This document shows, in pieces, positions 34,460 through 42,318 of a DNA stretch of 64,000 bases (within the stretch, counting starts at the first letter, position 1; each line of letters begins with the position of its first letter). A program made the position numbers and the translations under genes. This DNA comes from JADJNW01 sp964526645 (GTDB lineage Bacteria > Bacteroidota > Bacteroidia > Chitinophagales > Saprospiraceae): positions 1 through 64,000 of the forward strand of contig CAZGJN010000016.1 in assembly GCA_964526645.1 (NCBI GenBank). The letters run 5' to 3'. The notes below the pieces were generated by a model that worked only from the letters and a program-made list of their open reading frames with translations, was not told the origin of the DNA and did no database searches.

Positions 34460-34995
34460 AGTCCAAAATTAGTTAGCTTGGTGATGGTTTGTTGTAGTCG
34501 TTTTTTAGCATGAAATAGCTGCGACTTGGAGGTGCCAATAGAAATGCCTAATAAATCAGCGACTTCCTTGTGTGAATAGCCCTCCACTTCGATCATCACA
34601 AAAACGGCGCGATAGCCTTCGGGCAAGGCCTGAATAGCTTTTTCGAGGTATTCTGCCTCCAGGAAGCCGCCCCAATCCAGCCGGTCATGCTGTTTATTAT
34701 CCCAGGCATCCGTGATGGGTTCTTTCTTGATTTTACTCAAGGCAGTTCGGATCACGATTGTCTTTATCCAGGCACCCAAAGTGGATTCTTTTCTAAAGCC
34801 TTCCAGGTTTTTGAATATTTTAATAAAAGCCTCTTGCAACACATCGTTTGCCGATTCAAAATCGCCCGTAATGCGATACGCCAGCGTGTACATCGCCGTG
34901 CTGTATTTTTCATACAAGTTTTTTTGAGCGATCCGATTGTTTGCGATACAGCCTTCAATCAATTCGGCTTCCGTCATGCTAATGGTGTAAGGCAT
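34456..34995 (-). CDS. RNA polymerase ECF-type sigma-70 factor
   Basis: 179 aa. Region 2: YSTAMYTLAYRITGDFESAN followed by DVLQEAFIKIFKNLEGFRKE. Region 4: EVEGYSHKEVADLLGISIGT then SKSQLFHAKKRL. It lies in a three-gene operon with the coupled membrane protein and the DUF4097-like secreted protein. It differs from the ECF factor at 2463, and neither flanks a TonB receptor in the FecI/FecR manner. Confidence 0.93.
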   Translation of the reverse strand: MPYTISMTEAELIEGCIANNRIAQKNLYEKYSTAMYTLAYRITGDFESANDVLQEAFIKIFKNLEGFRKESTLGAWIKTIVIRTALSKIKKEPITDAWDNKQHDRLDWGGFLEAEYLEKAIQALPEGYRAVFVMIEVEGYSHKEVADLLGISIGTSKSQLFHAKKRLQQTITKLTNFGL

Positions 34996-35139
34996 TTGAA
35001 ATGGCGCCGTTTTTCACACAAAGTGTGCAGCAATGGCAAAAAGGTTGTATGAAGATAGTGAAAAAGCGGAAAGATAGAAAGATGGGAGGACAAGAGGATT
35101 AAAAAAATGCAACTTGTCCTCTCAGTTTTCAGGTGGCGC

Positions 35140-35772
35140 TTAAAACATAAAGCCAAGTGAAAACAGCCATCTTGCAGGCGTGTCAGCAAAGTTGTATTGC
35201 CGCCCTGCGAAATTGATGTGCTCTCCAAATTTGTTAAAATTCCCTTCATAACGAACATCAAGGGCGAGGCTCCAAATATCCAAACCAATACCGGCAAGCC
35301 AGCTCAACGTCACATCCTCAAATACTTGGTCATAATCGTCAAAATCAAATAAATCGGAGGTACTGTTGATGTAGATATGCCCTTCGGGGCCGCCCATCAG
35401 GCGCAGCGGTCCGAACTTGAAGCCAACCAGCAGCGGAAAGTCCACATACTGAAATTTTTCATTAAACACTTCTTTGCTGAGAGTATTCAAATCCGTGACC
35501 TCATAATCCACGCTGTTGGAATTGAATAAAATTTCGGGCTGGATCAAAAAATTGCCAATCCGCCCCTGAATGATCAAACCGCCGTGTATGCCATATTTTG
35601 CTTCTTTCAGCGCAATACTGAGTTCTTCCACTCCGCCATCATCTATTACGTTAAAATCTTGGGCATCGAGTTGGGTGGTGCTGAATCCGCCTTTTATACC
35701 AAATTTTAATTGGCTATGGGCTGGTAGCAGCCATTGTAAAAAGAACATGAACAGGACTAAGTGCTTCATCAT
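35140..35772 (-). CDS. PorT-like outer-membrane beta-barrel protein
   Basis: 210 aa. Signal peptide MMKHLVLFMFFLQWLLPAHS, then KFGIKGGFSTTQLDAQDFN and strands such as VDFPLLVGFKFGPLRLMGGP typical of the PorT/outer-membrane-protein beta-barrel family. The last residues LFSLGFMF give a C-terminal aromatic for barrel assembly. The founding member takes part in type IX secretion, but the family is broad and most members have no known role. Confidence 0.8.
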   Translation of the reverse strand: MMKHLVLFMFFLQWLLPAHSQLKFGIKGGFSTTQLDAQDFNVIDDGGVEELSIALKEAKYGIHGGLIIQGRIGNFLIQPEILFNSNSVDYEVTDLNTLSKEVFNEKFQYVDFPLLVGFKFGPLRLMGGPEGHIYINSTSDLFDFDDYDQVFEDVTLSWLAGIGLDIWSLALDVRYEGNFNKFGEHINFAGRQYNFADTPARWLFSLGFMF

Positions 35773-35963
35773 GGTGATATGTTTTTTTTGAGTTTTAGAA
35801 CGAAATCCTTCTTAAAGGTTTATGTGTGTTTGTACAAAATATTAAGAATTAACAGATATTTAACATCCTTGTGGGCGTAGCGTAAATTCCATTTGAATGA
35901 TGCTATTTTTGTACATATTCCCCCAGTCTTTTGGTTGTTTTATTCCTTTACCAATACTTTGTT

Positions 35964-35971
35964 TACATTTG
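35964..35971 (+). promoter_or_regulatory. -7 box (TACATTTG) for engB
   Basis: Exact TAnnTTTG, 20 bases before ATG 35991; it supports this start over the upstream open frame. A second exact box, TATTTTTG, lies at 35904-35911. Confidence 0.5.
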
Positions 35972-35990
35972 TAAAAAGAATAGCGGAGCA

Positions 35991-36599
35991 ATGGAAATCA
36001 ACAAAGCTGAGTACGTCGGTAGTTTTGTGAGTGAAGCGTCTTGCCCACAGGAGCAATTGCCTGAATACGCCTTCATCGGCAGATCAAATGTAGGCAAATC
36101 TTCTCTGATCAACATGCTTTGCGGGCAGAAAAAATTGGCACATACTTCCCAGCATCCGGGCAAAACCCAAACGATCAATTATTTTAAAATTGACGATCAG
36201 TGGTTTATTGTAGATTTACCGGGCTATGGCTACGCTAAAGTATCTCAAAAAATGCGCAAGAAATGGGAAGAAATGGTGAAAGGTTATTTGAAAAAACGAG
36301 TCGAGCTACTTTGTGTTTTTCTACTCATTGATGCCAATGTGCCGCCACAGGAAAGCGATCGGGAATTCATGAACTGGCTGGGTGAAAAACGCATTCCCTT
36401 TGTGCTTGTTTTTACAAAAACAGATCGGCTGAAACCGGAGGTTTTGGCAGAGAATATCAAAAAAGCACAAAATACCTGGCTCGAAGATTGGAATGAACTG
36501 CCTCAGCAGTTTATCACCTCCGCTGAGAAAAACCAGGGGAGAGAAGCACTACTACAGTTTATAGAACAAATTAATCAACAAGCTTTTAGAACGATATAA
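35991..36599 (+). CDS. engB: Ribosome biogenesis GTP-binding protein EngB (YihA/YsxC)
   Basis: 202 aa from ATG 35991. GTPase motifs are in order: G1 GRSNVGKSS (about residues 29-37), G2 area HPGKTQTINYF, G3 DLPGYGYAKVS and G4 FTKTDRL, ending with ITSAEKNQGREALL. EngB helps mature the large ribosomal subunit and is usually essential. The acyltransferase start is only three bases after its stop, so the two are probably co-transcribed. Confidence 0.93.
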   Translation: MEINKAEYVGSFVSEASCPQEQLPEYAFIGRSNVGKSSLINMLCGQKKLAHTSQHPGKTQTINYFKIDDQWFIVDLPGYGYAKVSQKMRKKWEEMVKGYLKKRVELLCVFLLIDANVPPQESDREFMNWLGEKRIPFVLVFTKTDRLKPEVLAENIKKAQNTWLEDWNELPQQFITSAEKNQGREALLQFIEQINQQAFRTI

Positions 36600-36601
36600 G
36601 C

Positions 36602-38326
36602 ATGAAGCACAAGAGCAACATATATCCTCATTTATTGCCAAACATCGAGGATTGGCCCATTTACAAATTAAGCGAGGATCGCCGCAATTTTGTTCGGGAA
36701 ATCGAAGAAGAAACACTTCAGTTTTTTTTGAAAAAGCCCAATAGTGCCTTGCAGGAGATTATTTCCAAGACCATTTACTTAGAGCGTATTCGCATCAAAG
36801 AAGAACCCTGGAAAGTAGATCCACCCAAGGAGGCACAGTTTTGGAAAAAAATACAGCGCAACCTCATTGACCATTCATTGGATAAAAACGAGGCGGAAGC
36901 GGCTCACACGCACGAGGAAATCCTCCGGCAAATCATTCATCGCTACGCCGAAGAAATTGTAGGCACTTTCAAAATTCCTACTTTTCGCTTTGCTCGCAAG
37001 TTTTTGACTCTATTTTTCACACGCTTGCTCAATACCGCTGCCGGCAGAAGTATTTGGGGCAGTAAATATCGCTTATCGGATAGGATGTTGGTAAAAGGAC
37101 AGGTAGAAACGACGCGGAGTCTTTTTAAAAAAGGGACGGTCATTGTCGTTCCTACTCATTTTAGCAATCTGGATTCTATCTTGGTCGGCTACGCTATGGA
37201 TACCTTTGCTGGCTTGCCTGCCTTTGCTTATGGCGCTGGCTTGAATTTGTACAACGCTGGTTTTGCGGCTTATTTTATGAACCGCTTGGGTGCTTATCGG
37301 GTAGATCGCAGGAAGAAAAACGGCATTTACCTTGAAACGCTTAAAATCATGTCCAATCTGATCATACAGCGCGGTGTGAATAGTATTTTTTTTCCTGGGG
37401 GTACGCGCTCTCGCTCAGGGGCAATAGAAACTCGTCTAAAAATGGGCTTGCTGGGTACTGCCTTGGAGGCTCAAAGAGACCTGCTAATAAAAAATGAATC
37501 TACAAAGGTTTTTGTAGTGCCTATTATTCTGGGGTATCATTTTGTACTGGAAGCGCCTTTTTTAATTGAGCAATACCTACGTATGATGGGCAAAGAGCGC
37601 TACCTGAAAGCAAAAGACGATTTTTATAATCCCTGGAAGGTCCTGCATTTTGCTTGGAAGTTTTTTTCGGAAAGCAATGATATCATTGTATCCTTTGGGC
37701 AGCCCATGGATGTACTGGGAAATCCAGTGGACGCAGAAGGTAATAGTTACGATAAATATGGCAATTTGATTGACATCCGTGATTATTTTATGAGTGAAGG
37801 GGATTTAAAACCCAACGACCAACGCGAGGCAGAATATACCAAACACCTGGCAGAAAAAATCGTAGAGCGTTATCACAAAGATAATGTGGTGCTGAGCAGC
37901 CACCTGGTTGCCTTTGCAGCTTTCCAGATACTTCAACACCAAAATGCCCGGCTCGATTTATACGGTGTGCTCCGATTACCAACCGACGATTATGTTTTTT
38001 CTCAAAATACGCTGATGGAGGTGATTGACCAACTGAAAGAAATCTTGAAAGAAATGGAACAAAAGGATGACATCAAGCTCTCCGAGCAAATTTATTGGGA
38101 TACCCCGAAAATGCTAGCAGATGGCATTAAAAGGCTGGGCAATTACCACGTAAAAAAACCCTTGCGCTACAATAAAAAAGGAGAGATCGTTAGTGAAAGC
38201 TTCAAATTATTGTACTATTATCATAATCGCCTGGAAAGCTATAATTTACAGGAAAAAATTCGATTGAAAAAACAAAATTTGGAAGCCGTATCCACTAATT
38301 TTGACAAACCGGATTTACTGGACTAA
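36602..38326 (+). CDS. PlsB/PlsC-type acyltransferase
   Basis: 574 aa. The HX4D catalytic motif is THFSNLDSIL (about residue 184) and the substrate-binding motif is FFPGGTRSRSG, a variant of FPEGTR in which Gly replaces Glu. The length (574 aa) and an N-terminal extension of 170 residues place it nearer glycerol-3-phosphate acyltransferases than the short PlsC type. It should act on an inner-membrane face in phospholipid synthesis. The C-terminal third (about 400-574) has no motif I recognise. Confidence 0.85.
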   Translation: MKHKSNIYPHLLPNIEDWPIYKLSEDRRNFVREIEEETLQFFLKKPNSALQEIISKTIYLERIRIKEEPWKVDPPKEAQFWKKIQRNLIDHSLDKNEAEAAHTHEEILRQIIHRYAEEIVGTFKIPTFRFARKFLTLFFTRLLNTAAGRSIWGSKYRLSDRMLVKGQVETTRSLFKKGTVIVVPTHFSNLDSILVGYAMDTFAGLPAFAYGAGLNLYNAGFAAYFMNRLGAYRVDRRKKNGIYLETLKIMSNLIIQRGVNSIFFPGGTRSRSGAIETRLKMGLLGTALEAQRDLLIKNESTKVFVVPIILGYHFVLEAPFLIEQYLRMMGKERYLKAKDDFYNPWKVLHFAWKFFSESNDIIVSFGQPMDVLGNPVDAEGNSYDKYGNLIDIRDYFMSEGDLKPNDQREAEYTKHLAEKIVERYHKDNVVLSSHLVAFAAFQILQHQNARLDLYGVLRLPTDDYVFSQNTLMEVIDQLKEILKEMEQKDDIKLSEQIYWDTPKMLADGIKRLGNYHVKKPLRYNKKGEIVSESFKLLYYYHNRLESYNLQEKIRLKKQNLEAVSTNFDKPDLLD

Positions 38327-38353
38327 TTTCATTCATCGAAAAACGGTATTCCC

Positions 38354-38896
38354 TTGAACTTCATTATATTTGATTTGGAAGCTACTTGTTGGCAGGGGCG
38401 CCCGCCTTCGCTGGTGCAAGAAACAATAGAGATTGGCGCAGTACTCGTTGATGGCTACGGCGAAGTGGAAAGCATCTTTACCAGCTTCATTCGTCCCAAA
38501 ATTAACCCTCGCTTGTCCACTTTTTGCCAGGAGTTGACCTCTATCCGACAGGATGACATTGACCGAGCGAGGAATTTTCCTACTGTTATTGAAGCTTTCC
38601 AGGATTGGGCAGCTATTTTTGAAGAAGATTACCTGCTGTGCTCCTGGGGTAGTTTTGACAAAAAAATGCTCATACAAGATTGCCTGTTGCACAAAATAGA
38701 ACATGAATGGGCGGAGCCCCATATCAACCTGAAACAACAATACCAGGAAATCAAACGCCTTCGGCAGCCCAAAGGACTGAAAGCTGCTGTAAGTGCAGAG
38801 GGATTTGACTTTGATGGTGTGCACCACCGCGGGATTGATGATGCCAAGAACCTGGCAAAGCTTTTTACTAAATACTTGGACGAATGGCGATTTTAG
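38354..38896 (+). CDS. DEDDh 3'-5' exonuclease (KapD/ERI-like)
   Basis: 180 aa with a TTG start; the first residues MNFIIFDLEATCW place the catalytic DxE right at the N-terminus, so no later start is possible. ETIEIGAVLVDGYGEVES follows, the second acidic residue is in LLCSWGSFDKKML and the last motif is HHRGIDDAKNLAKLF. These stand-alone exonucleases trim RNA or DNA 3' ends. It is compact, lacking extra domains, and ends 13 bases before the convergent ABC-F gene. Confidence 0.87.
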   Translation: MNFIIFDLEATCWQGRPPSLVQETIEIGAVLVDGYGEVESIFTSFIRPKINPRLSTFCQELTSIRQDDIDRARNFPTVIEAFQDWAAIFEEDYLLCSWGSFDKKMLIQDCLLHKIEHEWAEPHINLKQQYQEIKRLRQPKGLKAAVSAEGFDFDGVHHRGIDDAKNLAKLFTKYLDEWRF

Positions 38897-38909
38897 CCCG
38901 CTCCTTTTG

Positions 38910-40544
38910 TTATACCAATACGCCAGCATACAAAGTCTCACGCTGTCGTTTTATCTTTTCAGAGGATAGATAATCTTCAAAGCTCATCAGTTGGTCTATT
39001 ATGCCATTGGGCGTAATTTCAATGATCCGATTGGCAACTGTTTGGATCAATTGGTGGTCATGTGAGCTGAAAATGAGATTGCCTTTAAATTCGCTCAAAC
39101 CATTGTTTAATGCCGTAATGCTTTCCAAATCAAGGTGATTGGTCGGTTCGTCCAGCAATAAAAAGTTCGGATTGCGCAACATCATTTTTGCCATCATACA
39201 GCGCACTTTTTCACCACCCGATAACACACTAGATTTTTTTAGTACCTCTTCGCCGGAGAAAAGCATCCGCCCCAAAAAACCCCGAATAAACTGTTCATCC
39301 TTTTCTTTGGAAAACTGGCGCAGCCAGTTGATTAGATCAAGGTCATTTTCATTCGTAAAAAATTCACTATTGTCATTGGGCAGATATTCGACCGAAATCG
39401 TCTGACCGAACTCATAGCTCCCTTTCGCTGCCGTCACTTTACCCGCCAGTACCTCATAGAAAGCAGATATAGCCGAGCTATCCCTGCTCAGTAGCGCGAT
39501 TTTGTCTCCTTTATTCATTGTAAAACTCACATGCGCAAAAAGCCAATCGCCATTGATATCTTTTTTTGCTAAGTCATTGACTTTCAGGATCTGATCACCG
39601 GGTTCTCGCTCTGGTTTGAAATTGATGAAAGGATATTTTCTGCTGGAAGGACGAATTTCCTCCAGGTTAAGTTTGTCTAAAGCTTTTTTCCGAGCGGTTG
39701 CCTGTCTTGATTTGGAAGCATTCGCGCTGAATCTTTGAATAAATTCCATCATTTCAGTACGCTTTTGCTCTATTTTTTTGTTTTTATCGGCAAGTTGTCG
39801 CGCCAACAACTGGCTGGATTCGTACCAGAAGGAATAATTACCTGTGAAGAGCCTAACTTTCTGAAAATCAATATCTACGACATGGGTACACACCATATCC
39901 AGGAAGTAGCGGTCGTGAGATACTACGATGACAGTATTTTTAAAATCAGCTAAAAAATCAGACAGCCAGGTCACCGTCTCGGCATCGAGGTCATTGGTTG
40001 GCTCATCCAGCAACAAGATATCGGGATTGCCAAAAAGCGCCTGCGCTAAAAGTACCTTTACTTTTTCTGAACCGCTGAGCTCTTTCAACAAACGATTGTG
40101 CAACTCCTCCCGAATACCCAAATTGCTGAGCAATTCCGCCGCATCGCTCTCCGCCGTCCAGCCGCCCATTTCCCCAAATTTCATTTCCAGATCAGCTGCT
40201 CGCATCCCTTCTTCTTCCGTAGCATCCGGATTGGCATAAATCGCGTCTTTCTCCTTCATAATGTCATAAAGTGCCCGATAGCCCATCATGACAGTGTCCA
40301 ATACGGTTTCCTCATCAAATTCAAAGTGATTTTGCTTGAGCACTGCCATCCGATTGCCGGATTCAATCTCTATGCTACCACGAGTGGCATCGAGGGCACC
40401 TGATAAAATTTTCAGGAAAGTAGATTTGCCCGCGCCATTCGCACCGATTACGCCGTAGCAATTGCCAGGTGTAAATTTGATGTTTACTTCGTCGAAAAGG
40501 GTTCTTTTGCCAAACTGAAAAGCGAGGTTATTGACTGTCAACAT
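38910..40544 (-). CDS. ABC-F family ATPase
   Basis: 544 aa from ATG 40544; the frame opens further upstream but MLTVNNLAFQFGKRTLFDEV is the family start. Two ABC modules and the linker lie on one chain with no membrane domain. Module 1 has Walker A GANGAGKST, signature LSGSEKVKVLL, Walker B ILLLDEPTNDLD. Module 2 has signature LSGGEKVRC and Walker B FLLLDEPTNHLD, but its Walker A position reads LLSRDSSAISAF (about residues 350-361) and lacks the lysine. ABC-F proteins act on the ribosome (translation factors or antibiotic resistance); which applies here cannot be told. Confidence 0.92.
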   Translation of the reverse strand: MLTVNNLAFQFGKRTLFDEVNIKFTPGNCYGVIGANGAGKSTFLKILSGALDATRGSIEIESGNRMAVLKQNHFEFDEETVLDTVMMGYRALYDIMKEKDAIYANPDATEEEGMRAADLEMKFGEMGGWTAESDAAELLSNLGIREELHNRLLKELSGSEKVKVLLAQALFGNPDILLLDEPTNDLDAETVTWLSDFLADFKNTVIVVSHDRYFLDMVCTHVVDIDFQKVRLFTGNYSFWYESSQLLARQLADKNKKIEQKRTEMMEFIQRFSANASKSRQATARKKALDKLNLEEIRPSSRKYPFINFKPEREPGDQILKVNDLAKKDINGDWLFAHVSFTMNKGDKIALLSRDSSAISAFYEVLAGKVTAAKGSYEFGQTISVEYLPNDNSEFFTNENDLDLINWLRQFSKEKDEQFIRGFLGRMLFSGEEVLKKSSVLSGGEKVRCMMAKMMLRNPNFLLLDEPTNHLDLESITALNNGLSEFKGNLIFSSHDHQLIQTVANRIIEITPNGIIDQLMSFEDYLSSEKIKRQRETLYAGVLV

Positions 40545-40637
40545 TTTAAAAGCAATTAAACGGCTATTGATTATTTCAATCCAAGTATTTGATATCGGAA
40601 TGTTTTTAAAACACTCAAAAGAGTTTTTTTGAAGGTG

Positions 40638-40645
40638 CAAAGGTA
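40638..40645 (-). promoter_or_regulatory. -7 box (TACCTTTG) for the ABC-F gene
   Basis: Exact TAnnTTTG on the minus strand, 94 bases upstream of ATG 40544, leaving an untranslated leader of about 85 bases. Confidence 0.45.
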
Positions 40646-40721
40646 CTGATATTTTAGTAGAAATACTATCATAGTTTGTCTAATAATCGTTATCCAAAAA
40701 CGAGTTATCCAGCTGAATCTC

Positions 40722-40760
40722 TATATTTGGCAACTTATTGCATAATCAAAATTAATTTTG
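40722..40760 (+). promoter_or_regulatory. Promoter boxes TATATTTG and TAATTTTG before the M28 peptidase
   Basis: TATATTTG at 40722-40729 and TAATTTTG at 40753-40760 are both exact TAnnTTTG matches. The second ends three bases before the ATG at 40764, so use of it would give an almost leaderless message; the first may instead supply its -33 TTTG. Confidence 0.45.
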
Positions 40761-40763
40761 CAA

Positions 40764-42269
40764 ATGATGAAGACCTTATTCATTTTGTTAGGAATCACCC
40801 TTGCCATTGGCGCGCAAGCACAGCAGCACCTCCCTGAAATGCAATTGACCAAGACCGAATTGGAGGGGCACATGCGCTTTCTTGCATCCGATGCCTTGGA
40901 GGGAAGACGCACCGGCTACAGGGGAAATAACCTGGCTGCCAGCTACCTGGCTGCTTATTTTGAAGCTTATGGCGTAAAAAAAGTACCTGGTATGGACTCC
41001 TATTTTCAGCCTGTTTTGTTCCAAAGTGTGGCACCTGCCAAAAATGCCAGCCTTAAAATTGGAAAAACAACTTATAAATCGGGCGAGGATTTTCTAATCC
41101 TGGCGGGTGATGCCCAGAATACAAAAACCAGTATAGTCTTTGCGGGACATGGTTGGGTGGATGCCAAGACGGGGCACGATGATTACAAAGACCTGGATGT
41201 GAAAGGCAAAGTGGTACTCGTGCTACCTGGCACCCCCGATGATCAATCCATGACGAGCATGTTCAGTTCGGGTAGTAAAAAGCGCCAATTTGCAGCTGAA
41301 CGCGGAGCGGCGGCTATTCTTGAAGTGTATAGGCTTCAATTTCCCTGGAATTTATTCAAAAATTTTGTTGACAAGGAAAATATCATCCTGGCCAATTCAA
41401 ATGCATCCAATAACGCCATCGCCTATGGGTGGTTCAAAGAACCGAATGAAGATAATCCAGTAAAGGAATTGCAAGATAAAAAAAGCTTGAAAGTAGCCTT
41501 TCAGCATGAAGGTGCTCTGCGCAAAGACCTTCCTTCTCAAAATGTGATTGGGGTAATTGAAGGTTCTGATCCTGTTTTGAAAAATGAGTATATTCTTCTC
41601 ACGGCACATTATGATCATGTAGGTGTAGGGGCACAAGGAGGCGGCACGGTTACGCCACAGGACAGTATTTTTAATGGGGCAAGAGATAATGCCTTTGGTA
41701 CGGTCTCATTGCTGGCTGCTGCTAAAACGCTGGCACAACACCCCATCAAAAGATCCGTCATCGTCTTGGCAGTCACGGGCGAGGAAATTGGACTGCTGGG
41801 CAGCAAGTACTATGCGGACAATCCTCTAATTCCGCTGGAAAAAACGGTTTTTAACCTAAATACGGATGCGGCAGGTTATAACGATACCAAAAACGTAATG
41901 GTGGTAGGAATCGAGCACGTTCCGATCAGAGAAACCCTTGAAAAAGGTGCCGCAGCTTTTGGGCTGGGCGTACTTGATGATCCAATGCCAGAGCAGAATT
42001 TATTTGTCCGTTCTGATCATTATTCTTTTGTCGTGAAAGGAGTGCCCGCTATTTTTATCACGCCGGCTATCACGTCTTTTGATGCCAGTATTCAAAAATA
42101 CTACCATCAAGTGAGCGATAACCCCGATTCTATTGATTATGATTATCTGCTCAAATATTGCCAGGCTTATGCACACACGGCTCGGCTTATAGGTGATAAC
42201 CAGGAACGCCCCACCTGGAAAGCAGGTGATAAGTACGAAAAAGCAGGCAAAGAATTGTATAAAAATTAA
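40764..42269 (+). CDS. M28 family zinc peptidase with PA domain
   Basis: 501 aa from ATG 40764. A signal peptide ends IGAQAQQ. A protease-associated insert (about 110-235: VVLVLPGTPDD, FAAERGAAAILEVY) precedes or interrupts the peptidase fold. Zinc ligands and the catalytic Glu are visible: HYDHVGV, GARDNAFGTVSLL, TGEEIGLLGS, NLNTDAAGYN and RSDHYSFVVKGVPAI. M28 enzymes are aminopeptidases or carboxypeptidases; this one is exported, probably to digest peptides in the periplasm or outside. Confidence 0.92.
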   Translation: MMKTLFILLGITLAIGAQAQQHLPEMQLTKTELEGHMRFLASDALEGRRTGYRGNNLAASYLAAYFEAYGVKKVPGMDSYFQPVLFQSVAPAKNASLKIGKTTYKSGEDFLILAGDAQNTKTSIVFAGHGWVDAKTGHDDYKDLDVKGKVVLVLPGTPDDQSMTSMFSSGSKKRQFAAERGAAAILEVYRLQFPWNLFKNFVDKENIILANSNASNNAIAYGWFKEPNEDNPVKELQDKKSLKVAFQHEGALRKDLPSQNVIGVIEGSDPVLKNEYILLTAHYDHVGVGAQGGGTVTPQDSIFNGARDNAFGTVSLLAAAKTLAQHPIKRSVIVLAVTGEEIGLLGSKYYADNPLIPLEKTVFNLNTDAAGYNDTKNVMVVGIEHVPIRETLEKGAAAFGLGVLDDPMPEQNLFVRSDHYSFVVKGVPAIFITPAITSFDASIQKYYHQVSDNPDSIDYDYLLKYCQAYAHTARLIGDNQERPTWKAGDKYEKAGKELYKN

Positions 42270-42278
42270 AGCTATTGA

Positions 42279-42309
42279 GCTGTGGCGGGCTTTGAAAACC
42301 CGCCGCAGC
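42279..42309 (+). terminator. Hairpin terminator between M28 peptidase and outer-membrane gene
   Basis: GCTGTGGCGGG (42279-42289) pairs with CCCGCCGCAGC (42299-42309); TTCTTGTTCTT follows on the plus strand. It lies between convergent genes and could serve both. Confidence 0.65.
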
Positions 42310-42318
42310 TTCTTGTTC

